Positions 7,295 through 16,860 of a stretch of DNA of 64,000 nt are shown here, piece after piece. The DNA comes from Roseivivax halodurans JCM 10272 (GTDB lineage: Bacteria > Pseudomonadota > Alphaproteobacteria > Rhodobacterales > Rhodobacteraceae). The notes under the pieces are model-generated. The model saw only the letters and a list, made by a program, of their open reading frames with translations, had not been told where the DNA came from and made no database searches. A program made the position numbers and the translations under genes. Numbering within the stretch: the stretch's first letter is position 1; every line of letters starts with the position of its first letter. Where the stretch lies: assembly GCF_000521785.1 (NCBI RefSeq), contig NZ_JALZ01000010.1, positions 1-64,000 on the forward strand, given 5' to 3'.

Positions 7295-8509
7295 ATGAGC
7301 CGGGCATTTCTTGTGGTGATGGATTCGGTCGGGATCGGCGGGGCGCCCGACGCGGGCGATTTCTTCTCGGGCGGCGTGCCGGATCGCGGGGCAAACACGC
7401 TTGCGCATATCGCCGAAGCCTGTGCGGCGGGGCAGGCCGAGGACGGGCGCTCGGGGCCGTTGAAGATGCCGGTGCTGGACGGGATGGGGCTCGGGGCGGC
7501 GGTGCGGCTGGCCAGCGGCGCGGAGGCGCCGGGCCTCGGGGCCGAGCCAAGGGCGCTCTGGGGGGCGGCGACGGAGGTCTCGCCCGGCAAGGACACGCCG
7601 TCGGGGCATTGGGAGCTCGCCGGGCTGCCGGTGCCGTGGGACTGGCATTACTTTCCCGTCGGCGAGCCGGCCTTTCCCGAGGAGGTGCGGGCGGAAGTGT
7701 GCCGGATCGCCGGGACGGAGGACATTCTCGGCAATTGCCACGGCTCGGGCACGGTGATGCTGGACCGGTTCGGGGCGGAGCATGTGCGGACCGGGCGGCC
7801 GATCTGCTACACTTCGGCCGACAGCGTGTTCCAGATCGCGGCGCACGAGGATCCGGAGATCTTCGGGCTCGACCGGCTGCTGGCGCTCTGCGAGGAGATC
7901 GCGCCGATGCTGCACGGGATGCGCGTCGGGCGGGTGATCGCGCGGCCCTTCGTGGGCGAGGCGGGCGCGTTCCGGCGGACGGGGAACCGGCGCGACTATG
8001 CCATCCGGCCGCCGGAGCCGGTGCTGACGAACTGGGCGCAGGATGCGGGCCGCGCGGTCATCGGGGTCGGCAAGATCGGCGACATCTTCTCGATGGAGGG
8101 GATCGACCGGGTGGTGAAGGGCAGCGATGCCGAGCTGATAGGGCATCTTTCCGGGCTGGTGGACGCGGCGCCCGAGGGGGCGCTGGTCTTTGCCAACTTC
8201 GTCGAGTTCGACAGCCTCTGGGGGCACCGGCGGGACGTCGCGGGCTACGCCAGGGCGCTCGAATGGTTCGACGCCGAGATCGGCAGGCTGCTGCCGAAGC
8301 TTCGGGAGGGGGACCTCTTGTGCCTGACCGCCGATCACGGCAATGACCCGACCTGGAACGGCACCGACCACACCCGCGAGCGGGTGCCGGTGCTGATCGC
8401 GGGGCGCGGGGCCGGATCGGTGGGGCAGGTGGCCTTTGCCGACGTGGCCGCGAGTGTCGCGGATCATCTTGGGATCGAGGGCCGCGGGCCGGGACGGAGC
8501 TTTCTGTGA
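7295..8509 (+). CDS. deoB: Phosphopentomutase
   Basis: Interconverts (deoxy)ribose-1-phosphate and -5-phosphate, downstream of DeoA in nucleoside catabolism. The 404-aa protein shows alkaline-phosphatase-superfamily metal sites: MDSVGIGGAPD near the N-terminus, SGTVM (catalytic Thr region), DSLWGHRRD and TADHGNDPTW with GTDHTRER near the C-terminus. ATG 7295 is chosen because GGAGG (7283-7287) stands seven bases upstream. A 199-bp gap with a repeat separates it from deoA, so it may have a separate promoter. Its stop overlaps the next start as GTGA. Confidence 0.95.
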   Translation: MSRAFLVVMDSVGIGGAPDAGDFFSGGVPDRGANTLAHIAEACAAGQAEDGRSGPLKMPVLDGMGLGAAVRLASGAEAPGLGAEPRALWGAATEVSPGKDTPSGHWELAGLPVPWDWHYFPVGEPAFPEEVRAEVCRIAGTEDILGNCHGSGTVMLDRFGAEHVRTGRPICYTSADSVFQIAAHEDPEIFGLDRLLALCEEIAPMLHGMRVGRVIARPFVGEAGAFRRTGNRRDYAIRPPEPVLTNWAQDAGRAVIGVGKIGDIFSMEGIDRVVKGSDAELIGHLSGLVDAAPEGALVFANFVEFDSLWGHRRDVAGYARALEWFDAEIGRLLPKLREGDLLCLTADHGNDPTWNGTDHTRERVPVLIAGRGAGSVGQVAFADVAASVADHLGIEGRGPGRSFL

Positions 8510-9543
8510 GACAGGGTCGGAACGTAGAGGAGCATGCTGGCCAGGTGACCGAGGAGGCGCTCTCCGAGATCGCGGCCCTGCCGAAGGTCGAGCTGCACCT
8601 TCATCTTGAGGGGGCGGCGCCGCCGTCCTTCATTCGCGGGCTCGCCGCCGAGAAGCGGGTGGACCTCTCGGGCATCTTCCGCCCGGACGGGACCTACGCG
8701 TTCGAGGGCTTCCGGCACTTCCTGCAGGTCTACGAGGCCGCGACCGGCGTGCTGAGGAGCCCCGAGGATTACGCGCGGCTGGTGCGCGCTGTCATGGAGC
8801 AATCGGCCGAGGAGGGCGTCGTCTATTCCGAAACCTTCCTGAGCCCGGATTTCTGCGGCGGCGGGGACGTGGACGCCTGGCGCGACTACCTCGCCGCGAT
8901 GGTCGAGGCGGCGGAGGCGGGCGAGCGCGATCTCGGCGTGACCCTGCGCGGCGTCGTGACCTGCGTGCGGCATTTCGGACCCGAGCGCGCGAAGGCGGCC
9001 GCCCGCTGCGCCGCCGAGACGGCGGGGGAGTGGATCACCGGCTTCGGCATGGGCGGGGACGAGAACGCCTACGAGCAGAAGGATTTCGCCTGGTCCTTCG
9101 ACTGCGCCCGCGAGGCGGGGCTGCGGCTGACCACCCATGCCGGCGAATGGCGCGGGCCCGAGGAGGTGCGCGCGGCGCTCGATCACCTCGGCTGCGAGCG
9201 GATCGGCCACGGCGTGCGGGCGATCGAGGATCCCGCGCTGGTCGAGCGGATCGCCGAGGACGGCATCGTGCTCGAGACCTGCCCGGGCTCGAACGTGGCG
9301 CTCGGCGTCTATCCCACGCTCGAAGCGCATCCGATCGGAAAGCTGCGCGAGCGGGGCGTCACCGTGACCGTGTCGACCGACGATCCGCCGTTCTTCCACA
9401 CCACGATGCGCGAGGAATACCGCCGCCTCGCGCGGGTGCACGACTGGGATGCGGAGGCCTTCCGCGACCTCGCCCGCATCTCGCTGAACGCCGCCTTCTG
9501 CGACGCCGCCACGCGCGAGCGCGTCGCCAAACGCCTGACCTGA
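8506..9543 (+). CDS. add: Adenosine deaminase
   Basis: Deaminates (deoxy)adenosine to (deoxy)inosine. The TIM-barrel metal and catalytic motifs are all present: ELHLHLEG (two His ligands), TTHAGEW (His), ERIGHGVR (catalytic His) and VSTDDPPFF (Asp pair). GTG 8506 overlaps the deoB stop (GTGA) and gives 345 aa. An in-frame GTG at 8545, preceded at a longish distance by AGGAG, would give 332 aa, closer to the usual N-terminus, so the start is uncertain. It sits between deoB and upp in the salvage operon. Confidence 0.9.
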   Translation: MRQGRNVEEHAGQVTEEALSEIAALPKVELHLHLEGAAPPSFIRGLAAEKRVDLSGIFRPDGTYAFEGFRHFLQVYEAATGVLRSPEDYARLVRAVMEQSAEEGVVYSETFLSPDFCGGGDVDAWRDYLAAMVEAAEAGERDLGVTLRGVVTCVRHFGPERAKAAARCAAETAGEWITGFGMGGDENAYEQKDFAWSFDCAREAGLRLTTHAGEWRGPEEVRAALDHLGCERIGHGVRAIEDPALVERIAEDGIVLETCPGSNVALGVYPTLEAHPIGKLRERGVTVTVSTDDPPFFHTTMREEYRRLARVHDWDAEAFRDLARISLNAAFCDAATRERVAKRLT

Positions 9544-9551
9544 GAGAGATC

Positions 9552-10184
9552 ATGCCCGAGCATCTGACAATCGTCGACCATCCGCTGATCCAGCACAAGC
9601 TGACGATCATGCGCCGCAAGGACACCTCCACGAAGTCCTTCCGCCAGCTCCTGCGCGAGATCAGCCAGCTTCTGGCCTACGAGATCACCCGCGAGCTGGA
9701 GGTGACGACCGAGACCATCGAGACGCCCATGCAGACGATGGAGGCGCCGGTGCTGGCGGGCAAGAAGCTGGCGCTGATCTCGATCCTCAGGGCGGGCAAC
9801 GGCCTGCTCGACGGGGTGCTGGAGCTGGTGCCCGCGGCGCGGGTCGGCTTCGTCGGGCTCTACCGCGACGAGGAAACGCTTCATCCGGTCCAGTACTACT
9901 TCAAGGTGCCGGACGGGCTCGAGGACCGGCTGGTGATCGCGGTGGATCCGATGCTGGCGACGGGCAACTCGTCTGCCGCCGCCGTGGACCTTCTGAAGCA
10001 GGCCGGCGCGACGAACATCCGCTTCCTGTGCCTCCTCGCCGCGCCCGAGGGCGTCGCCAAGATGAAGGAGGCGCATCCGGACGTTCCGATCGTGACCGCG
10101 GCGCTCGACGAGCGGCTCGACGAGCGCGGCTACATCGTGCCGGGGCTCGGCGATGCCGGCGACCGGATGTTCGGCACCAAGTAA
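9552..10184 (+). CDS. upp: Uracil phosphoribosyltransferase
   Basis: Makes UMP from uracil and PRPP, recapturing the base freed by nucleoside phosphorolysis. At 210 aa it has standard length. Diagnostic segments are the N-terminal [10 protein letters not shown], the RAGNGLLDG region, the PRPP-binding [11 protein letters not shown] and the C-terminal [14 protein letters not shown] that contacts uracil. The start lies 8 bp after the add stop, behind a GAGAGA purine run. It is the last gene of the cdd-deoA-deoB-add-upp cluster; the acyl-CoA synthetase gene converges on it from the right. Confidence 0.96.
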   Translation: MPEHLTIVDHPLIQHKLTIMRRKDTSTKSFRQLLREISQLLAYEITRELEVTTETIETPMQTMEAPVLAGKKLALISILRAGNGLLDGVLELVPAARVGFVGLYRDEETLHPVQYYFKVPDGLEDRLVIAVDPMLATGNSSAAAVDLLKQAGATNIRFLCLLAAPEGVAKMKEAHPDVPIVTAALDERLDERGYIVPGLGDAGDRMFGTK

Positions 10185-10199
10185 GGCGCGCATCGCCGG

Positions 10200-11831
10200 T
10201 CAGAGGGTCTTCGCCCGCTCGCGCAGCTGGAACTTCTGGATCTTGCCGGTGGAGGTCTTGGGCAGCTCGCCGAAGACCACCGCCTTGGGCGTCTTGAACC
10301 CCGCGAGACGCTCGCGTGCGAAGGCGATGAGGTCCTCCGCGCCGACCTTCGCGCCGGTCTTGAGCTCGACGAAGGCGCAGGGCACCTCGCCCCACTTGTC
10401 GTCGGGCTTTGCCACCACCGCGCAGAGGCTGACGGCCTCGTGGCGCATCAGCGCGTTCTCGACCTCGATCGAGGAGATGTTCTCGCCGCCCGAGATGATG
10501 ATGTCCTTGGCGCGGTCCGAGATCGTCATGTAGCCCTCGGCGTCGAGCAGGGCGAGATCGCCGGAATGGAAGTAGCCGCCCGCGAAGCTCTGCTCGGTGG
10601 CCTGCGCGTTCTTGTAATAGCCCTTCATCACGCCGTTGCCGCGGAACATGATCTCGCCCTGGTGGGCGCCGGTGCGCTGGACCTCCTCCATCCGCGTGTC
10701 GTCCATGACGGTCACGTGCTCGATGAAGGGCATGCCGACGCCCTGCCGGGCTTTCGCCGCGGCGCGGTCCTCGCCGGTCAGCGCGTCCCATTCGGGGTGC
10801 CAGAGGCACTCGGTCGCGGGCCCGTAGGTCTCGGTCAGGCCATAGACATGGGTGACGTTGAAGCCCATCGGCTCGATCGCGGCGAGGGTCGAGGGCGCGG
10901 GCGGCGCGCCGGCGGTGAAGACCTCGACGACGTGGTCGAAGGGCCGCCGCTCCTCCTCGGGCGCGTTGATGAGCGTGTTGAGCACGATGGGCGCGCCGCC
11001 GAAATGGGTCACGCCCTCGTCCGCGATGGCGTCGAAGATCGGCTTCGCGCGGATCTCGCGGCAACAGACGAGCGTGCCGCCGACGGCGGGCATCATCCAG
11101 GTGTGGCACCAGCCGTTGCAGTGAAAGAGCGGCACGATGGTCAGGTAGACCGGGCGCAGGATCATGCGCCAGCTGAGCACCTGTCCCATCGCGTTGAGAT
11201 ACGCGCCGCGGTGGTGGTACACCACGCCCTTGGGACGTCCGGTCGTGCCCGAGGTGTAGTTGAGCGAGAGGCTCTCCCACTCGTCCTCGGGCATGATCCA
11301 GCGGAAGCCCGGATCGCCCGATTGGAGTAGCTCGTCGTAGGTCATGTGATCGCCCGAGGCAGCGATCCCGGCCTCGGCGTCGGGCACCTCGACGATCGTC
11401 GGCGGCGTGCCCTCGCTCATCGCGGCGCAGGCGGCTCTCGCCTGATCGACCAGAGCCGCATCGCAGAGCAGGACCTTCGCGCCGCCATGTCCGAGAATGT
11501 AGGCGACGGTGTCGGTGTCGAGCCGCGTGTTGATGGCGTTGAGGACGGCGCCGCAGGCGGGCACGCCGAAATGCGCCTCGGCATGGGCGGGCACGTTGGG
11601 CAGGAGCGTCGCCACCACGTCGCCGGGTGCGATGCCGAGCCCCGCGAGCCCCGAAGCGAGGCGGGTCACCCGCTCGTGATATTCCGCGTAGCTGCGGCGC
11701 GTGCCGCCGTAGACCACCGCGATCTGTTTCGGAAAGACGTCCGCGGCGCGGTTCAGGAACGACAGCGGCGTCAGGGCGGCATAATTCGCCGCGCGCTTTT
11801 CGAGCCCCGTCTCGTCGGCCAGCCAACCCAT
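10200..11831 (-). CDS. AMP-dependent acyl-CoA synthetase, substrate unassigned
   Basis: ANL-superfamily ligase of 543 aa that activates a carboxylic acid to an acyl-CoA via an acyl-adenylate. Motifs: NYTSGTTGRPKGV (191-203), YGLTETYGP, YFHSGDLALLD, SDRAKDIIISGGENIS and PKTSTGKIQK with the catalytic Lys near the C-terminus. The overall layout resembles short/medium-chain acyl-CoA ligases, including the methylmercaptopropionyl-CoA ligase (DmdB) relatives of roseobacters, but the substrate cannot be read from sequence. The ATG at 11831 is set by GGAGG eight bases upstream. It is monocistronic, and repeat copy B lies in its 5' region. Confidence 0.88.
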   Translation of the reverse strand: MGWLADETGLEKRAANYAALTPLSFLNRAADVFPKQIAVVYGGTRRSYAEYHERVTRLASGLAGLGIAPGDVVATLLPNVPAHAEAHFGVPACGAVLNAINTRLDTDTVAYILGHGGAKVLLCDAALVDQARAACAAMSEGTPPTIVEVPDAEAGIAASGDHMTYDELLQSGDPGFRWIMPEDEWESLSLNYTSGTTGRPKGVVYHHRGAYLNAMGQVLSWRMILRPVYLTIVPLFHCNGWCHTWMMPAVGGTLVCCREIRAKPIFDAIADEGVTHFGGAPIVLNTLINAPEEERRPFDHVVEVFTAGAPPAPSTLAAIEPMGFNVTHVYGLTETYGPATECLWHPEWDALTGEDRAAAKARQGVGMPFIEHVTVMDDTRMEEVQRTGAHQGEIMFRGNGVMKGYYKNAQATEQSFAGGYFHSGDLALLDAEGYMTISDRAKDIIISGGENISSIEVENALMRHEAVSLCAVVAKPDDKWGEVPCAFVELKTGAKVGAEDLIAFARERLAGFKTPKAVVFGELPKTSTGKIQKFQLRERAKTL

Positions 11832-11913
11832 GATGCGATCCTCCCCCGCGATGCCCTCCACCCGGAACCATGGCGGCAGGCCCGGCGAAGGGCAAGCTGG
11901 CCGTCGGATACGT

Positions 11914-11983
11914 CCCCTGCTTCTTCTTGGGAAAAATACTCCGGGGTGAATTGGCCGACAGGCCAAGAGGGGCAGCGCCCCTC
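11914..11983 (-). repeat. Recurrent intergenic element, copy B
   Basis: On the minus strand two hairpins (GAGGGGC-GCT-GCCCCTC, 11983-11967; TTGGCC-TGTC-GGCCAA, 11966-11951) are followed by CCCCGGAGTATTTTTCCCAAGAAGAAG (within 11946-11918). The order hairpin, CCGGAGTATTT, AAGAAGAAG matches copy C at 45841-45899 and one arm of copy A. It lies between the acyl-CoA synthetase start and the end of the secreted hypothetical protein. Confidence 0.6.
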
Positions 11984-12011
11984 CGCCGGTTCGGCATAGG
12001 CGTCGCCGGGA

Positions 12012-12407
12012 TCAGACGCCGACGTCGGGGCCGGGGCAGATCATCGGATCCTCGTCCCTGCGGGCCTCGTAGAGGCTGCTGCTGGCCGGGTCGTTCTCGA
12101 AGACCGCGCGCAGGGTGCCTTCGCCGGTGCGGTAGAAGCTCCAGCATTGCGGGACGGGGTTGTCCTCGTAGACGAAGCAGATCTGCTCGCCCGCCTCGTA
12201 CCAGCGGCCCTCCCGGCACTCGCCGTCGAGGAACGACCAGACGACCTCGCGGCCGGGCAGGTATTGCTCGACCCCGTAGGCCTCGCCGTTCTGGCCGAAA
12301 TAGAGCGTCTTGCCGGTCACGTAGGCCTCGAACTCGGCGCCCGTGAGCGGCTGATCCGCGGCGGCGGGCAGGGCGAGGGCGAGTGTGGTGAGGAATGCGC
12401 GAATCAT
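12012..12407 (-). CDS. Secreted hypothetical protein (131 aa)
   Basis: Function unknown. The first 18 residues form a signal peptide (MIRAFLTTLALALPAAAD, Ala-X-Ala cleavage). The mature part, about 113 aa, has four cysteines (in GEC, QIC, PQC and MIC contexts) that could form two disulfides, a TGKTLYFGQNGEAYGVEQY opening, and aromatic-rich strands (WSFLDGECREGRWYEAG, CWSFYRTGEG) suggesting a small beta-barrel. I recall this type as a conserved periplasmic protein of Rhodobacteraceae, without an assigned role. Start chosen because it gives a clean signal sequence. Confidence 0.75.
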   Translation of the reverse strand: MIRAFLTTLALALPAAADQPLTGAEFEAYVTGKTLYFGQNGEAYGVEQYLPGREVVWSFLDGECREGRWYEAGEQICFVYEDNPVPQCWSFYRTGEGTLRAVFENDPASSSLYEARRDEDPMICPGPDVGV

Positions 12408-12631
12408 GCTCCGAGCGTGGCAGGCGGCGGCGGGGCGGTGAAGCGCGAAGCTTGAGAAAGCGTTAACGTGTCCGAGAGGCCGGGCGCCGATCGGAACCGC
12501 GCGCCGTGCATGGAATGCAGGCCGGGCGCAACCGAGCCGCAAGTCGCAGTCCCGGTGTCGCTTTTCGGGGTCACGGGGAGGCTCCGGGGCGGTAGGGATA
12601 GGGAAGGACCAAGGGAGGAGGCCCGGCAGAC

Positions 12632-14320
12632 ATGGCGCTCGACGGAGACAAACCGGTCTGGAAGACGCCGAAACGCAAGGGGCGCGCGACGCCGAAGGGC
12701 CGCCAGACCGAGGAGGAGGCTCTCGCGGAGGTGCGGGCGCTTCTCGGCGACCGGCCGCGGCGGCGCGATCTGCTGATCGAATATCTGCACCTCATCCAGG
12801 ACGCCCATGGACATCTCTCGGCGCGGCATCTTAGGGCGCTCGCCGACGAGATGCGGATGGCGCAGGCGGAGGTCTACGAGGTCGCGACCTTCTACGCGCA
12901 TTTCGACGTGGTGAAGGAGGGCGAGACGCCGCCGCCGGCACTGACGGTGCGCGTGTGCGACTCGCTCTCCTGCGAACTTGCGGGCGCGGCGCAGTTGCAG
13001 AAGGCGCTCGAAGACGGACTCGATCCCGCGGAGGTCCGCGTCGTGCGGGCTCCCTGCATGGGGCGCTGCGACACCGCGCCGGTCTGCGAGCTGGGACATT
13101 TCCATATCGACCACGCGACGCCCGAGCGCGTGACGGAGGCGATCGCGGCGGGCGAGACCCATCCGCACATTCCCGATTACGAGGATTTCGAGGCCTATTC
13201 GGGCGGCGGCGGCTATGCCGCGCTCGCGGCTTTGCGCGAGACCGGCGACTGGGAGGCGGTGCAGCGGCAGGTCACGGGTGCGGGCATCCGCGGCCTCGGC
13301 GGGGCGGGGTTCCCGTCGGGCAAGAAGTGGGGCTTCGTCCGCGCCGCGAAGGGGCCGCGCTACCTTGCGGTCAACGGCGACGAGGGCGAGCCTGGGACCT
13401 TCAAGGATCGCCACTATCTCGAGCGGCGGCCGCACTTTTTCCTCGAAGGGATGCTCGTCGCGGCCTGGGCCGTGGAGGCGGAGCGGTGCTTTGTCTACAT
13501 GCGCGACGAATATCCGGCGGTGCTCGAAATCCTGCGGCGCGAGATCGCCGCGCTCGAGACCGCGGGCATCGCGGCACCGGGATATATCGAACTGCGCCGC
13601 GGAGCCGGGGCCTATATCTGCGGCGAAGAGAGCGCGATGATCGAATCGATCGAGGGCAAGCGCGGCATCCCGCGCCACCGGCCGCCTTACGTGGCTCAGG
13701 TCGGGATCTTCGACCGGCCCACTCTGGTGCACAATGTCGAGACGCTGCACTGGGTGGCGCGGGTCCTGCGCGAGGGCGGCGACATCCTGACCTCGGTCGA
13801 GAAGAACGGGCGGCGCGGCCTGCGCTCCTACTCGGTCTCGGGGCGGGTCGCGGCGCCGGGCGTCTACCTGCTGCCGGCGGGGTCCACGATCCGCGACGTG
13901 GTCGAGGCCGCGGGCGGCATGGCCGAGGGGCACGAACTCAAGGCCTACCAGCCGGGCGGGCCGTCCTCCGGGCTCTTGCCGGCGTCGCTGGACGACGTGC
14001 CGCTCGACTTCGACACGCTGCAACCGCACGGGAGCTTCATCGGCTCGGCGGCGGTGGTGGTGCTGTCGGACAAGGACAGCGCGCGCGAGGCGGCGCTCAA
14101 CATGCTGCGGTTCTTCGAGGACGAAAGCTGCGGGCAGTGCACGCCCTGCCGCGTCGGCTGCGAGAAGGCGGTCAAGCTGATGCAGGCCGAGAGCTGGGAC
14201 GCCGAGCTTCTGGAGGATCTCGCCGGGGTCATGGTGGATGCCTCGATCTGCGGGCTCGGGCAGGCGGCGCCGAACCCGTTCCGCTCGGTTCTGAAGCACT
14301 TCCCCGACGAGGTGAAGTGA
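12632..14320 (+). CDS. NuoE-NuoF fusion flavoprotein (formate dehydrogenase beta-like diaphorase)
   Basis: NADH:acceptor electron-transfer subunit. Residues about 30-165 are NuoE-like, with a thioredoxin-fold [2Fe-2S] site (VCDSLSC and APCMGRC). Residues about 180-562 are NuoF-like, with the FMN/NADH site (GIRGLGGAGFPSGKKW, AVNGDEGEPGTFKDR, GAGAYICGEESAMIESIEG) and the [4Fe-4S] ligands ESCGQCTPCRVGC plus SICGLG. Such fusions normally form the NAD+-reducing half of molybdenum formate dehydrogenases or hydrogenases, with the catalytic subunit next door. Here no alpha subunit is within reach; both neighbours are on the opposite strand. Its acceptor is therefore open. All cofactor motifs look intact. 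Confidence 0.88.
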   Translation: MALDGDKPVWKTPKRKGRATPKGRQTEEEALAEVRALLGDRPRRRDLLIEYLHLIQDAHGHLSARHLRALADEMRMAQAEVYEVATFYAHFDVVKEGETPPPALTVRVCDSLSCELAGAAQLQKALEDGLDPAEVRVVRAPCMGRCDTAPVCELGHFHIDHATPERVTEAIAAGETHPHIPDYEDFEAYSGGGGYAALAALRETGDWEAVQRQVTGAGIRGLGGAGFPSGKKWGFVRAAKGPRYLAVNGDEGEPGTFKDRHYLERRPHFFLEGMLVAAWAVEAERCFVYMRDEYPAVLEILRREIAALETAGIAAPGYIELRRGAGAYICGEESAMIESIEGKRGIPRHRPPYVAQVGIFDRPTLVHNVETLHWVARVLREGGDILTSVEKNGRRGLRSYSVSGRVAAPGVYLLPAGSTIRDVVEAAGGMAEGHELKAYQPGGPSSGLLPASLDDVPLDFDTLQPHGSFIGSAAVVVLSDKDSAREAALNMLRFFEDESCGQCTPCRVGCEKAVKLMQAESWDAELLEDLAGVMVDASICGLGQAAPNPFRSVLKHFPDEVK

Positions 14321-14325
14321 GAGGC

Positions 14326-14350
14326 GCGGTGCCCCGTACTGGGGCACCGC
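14326..14350. terminator. Bidirectional terminator hairpin between the NuoEF-like gene and apt
   Basis: Perfect 10-bp stem (GCGGTGCCCC / GGGGCACCGC) with a five-base loop GTACT, located 6 bp after one stop codon and 8 bp from the convergent apt stop. No U-tract is seen on either side. Confidence 0.65.
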
Positions 14351-14357
14351 AGCTGCC

Positions 14358-14888
14358 TCAGTCGCCTTCGTAGGCGCAGAGCGCCTGGACGTTCATGCCG
14401 AGATCCTCGAGCCGCTTACGGCCGCCGAGATCCGGCAGGTCGATCACGAAGGCGCAGCCGATCACCTCGCCGCCGAGCCGTTCGATCAGCTTGATCCCGG
14501 CCTCGGCGGTGCCGCCCGTCGCGAGAAGGTCGTCGACGAGCAGGATGCGCTCTCCGGCGGAGATGGCGTCGTCGTGCAGCTCGACCTCGGCGGTGCCGTA
14601 TTCGAGCGTGTAGCTCTCCGAGATCACCGCGCCCGGCAACTTGCCCTTCTTGCGCACAGGCACGAAGCCCGCCGAGAGCTGGTGCGCGACCGCGCCGCCG
14701 AGGATGAAGCCTCGGGCCTCGAGCCCCACGACCTTGTCGAACCGCACGCCCGAGAACGGCTGCACGAGCTGGTCGACCGCCATGCGGAAGCCGCGCGCAT
14801 CGGCGAAGAGCGTCGTCACGTCGCGGAACATGATCCCCTCGTGGGGGAAATCCGGGATCGTGCGGATGTAGTCTCTGACCGAGCTCAT
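14358..14888 (-). CDS. apt: Adenine phosphoribosyltransferase
   Basis: Salvages adenine to AMP using PRPP. The 176-aa protein is of normal length. The PRPP-binding motif [16 protein letters not shown], the adenine-binding [17 protein letters not shown] and the flexible-loop region [18 protein letters not shown] are visible. ATG 14888 is chosen over upstream in-frame codons because it aligns with the usual [16 protein letters not shown] beginning and has a GGAGAGGA purine run just upstream. Complements the salvage genes upp, add and mtnP (which yields adenine from MTA) in this window. Confidence 0.96.
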   Translation of the reverse strand: MSSVRDYIRTIPDFPHEGIMFRDVTTLFADARGFRMAVDQLVQPFSGVRFDKVVGLEARGFILGGAVAHQLSAGFVPVRKKGKLPGAVISESYTLEYGTAEVELHDDAISAGERILLVDDLLATGGTAEAGIKLIERLGGEVIGCAFVIDLPDLGGRKRLEDLGMNVQALCAYEGD

Positions 14889-14931
14889 CTCATCCTCTCC
14901 GGCAGCAGGAGCGCGCAAAGTCGCGCATAGC

Positions 14932-14959
14932 TTGTGCGAATCGCATCTCGGGCATAATA
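14932..14959 (+). promoter_or_regulatory. Possible promoter of the small peptide gene
   Basis: TTGTGC (14932-14937), a 16-base spacer and ATAATA (14954-14959) give a plausible sigma-70 promoter about 45 bp before the peptide start, in an AT-rich patch unusual for this window. Confidence 0.3.
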
Positions 14960-15003
14960 TTCCACGTGTTGATTGCGTCTTTTTCACATGAAGGAATTTC
15001 ACA

Positions 15004-15117
15004 ATGCGCCTGATTTGGCCACTCGTTCTGCTATTCACCTGCGTCTCCGCCTCGGCCCAGACGCAATGTCCCGGCACCCATTATCCCTGCGGCGAAGACA
15101 GCTGCTGTTCGCGCTGA
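15004..15117 (+). CDS. Cys-rich secreted micro-peptide (37 aa)
   Basis: No family recognised. The reading frame encodes a textbook signal peptide ([18 protein letters not shown]) followed by a mature tail of only about 19 residues, [19 protein letters not shown], with four cysteines. The start is supported by AAGGA at 14991-14995, eight bases before the ATG. The next gene, a membrane-anchored protein of unknown function, begins 10 bp after the stop, so the two probably form an operon. The four-Cys tail could form two disulfides or bind metal in the periplasm. Too short for most gene callers. Confidence 0.55.
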   Translation: MRLIWPLVLLFTCVSASAQTQCPGTHYPCGEDSCCSR

Positions 15118-15127
15118 GGGCCGTGCC

Positions 15128-15870
15128 ATGACCCGTCTGAAAACCGTCGCGATCACGGCGCTGCTCTTTGTCGTGGGATGGATCGGCTATTACTGGATGA
15201 CCAAGGTGGACCATCCCGACGTGCTGGCCTTCCACGATTACTCGCTTCCCTTCGATCCGCCGCGCAGCCCGCTCCGGCCCGGCGACGTGGTGGCCGTCAC
15301 ACCCGACAACTCGATCTACCGGCTGTGTTCGCTGAAACCGGCGCAGGATCAGGCCATGCCGAGCATGGTCACGGCCGCCTATTACAACGACCTCCGCGAG
15401 CGCTTTCCCGAATTCATCGATTCGATCGACGCCGTGAAGGGCCTCTTCGGTGAAAGCGCCGCTGCCGAGGAGCAGGAGGAGTTGCGCGCCGAGCGGCGCG
15501 AGGTGGTCCTGCGCGGGGTCAACCTCGTGATGGAGGAGGAATGGGACGTCTTCGTCGAGAGCGATTGCGAGGTGCGGACGGCGCGCGCGCTGAGCAAGGG
15601 GCGGCTGCCCTGCACGGTCGAGAAGTCGCTGATCTCGGAGGTGATGCTCGATGACGGCGTGCGTGAGATGCGCACTCTGGCGGTCCGGCTCAAGACGCAT
15701 CCGAACTGGGTCGGCCCCAAGGTCTTCGACGATAACGGCATCGCCGTGCCGGACAATCTCGATGGCGTCTTCAGCGAGAAATGCACCGCGATGCGGCTGC
15801 CCATCGACGCGATGGTGCGGCGCTGGATCGGGGCCATCGCGCGGGAGGCCCCGGTGATCCGCGACGCGAT

Positions 15871-15874
<4 letters not shown>
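15128..15874 (+). CDS. Membrane-anchored or exported hypothetical protein (248 aa)
   Basis: Not recognised. An N-terminal hydrophobic segment (residues about 6-24, VAITALLFVVGWIGYYWM) could be an uncleaved anchor or a signal peptide; the remainder is soluble, charged and predicted periplasmic, with a Pro-rich beginning (SLPFDPPRSPLRPGDVV), an acidic helix around residues 105-125 and four cysteines spread along the chain. It starts 10 bp after the Cys-rich micro-peptide gene. Its stop overlaps the convergent mtnP stop through a shared CTAG. Confidence 0.7.
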
Positions 15875-16734
<860 letters not shown>

Positions 16735-16860
16735 GCCTGCCTCCTGACTGTCCTGCCGCAGGCAAAAGTGGCCGATCTCGGTGCCGGGGGAAAGGGGCGC
16801 GGTCTCGGCCGGCGCTTTCGGGAGCTCCGACCGGTCCCGGTGGTGCGGCTCGGGCGCCGG

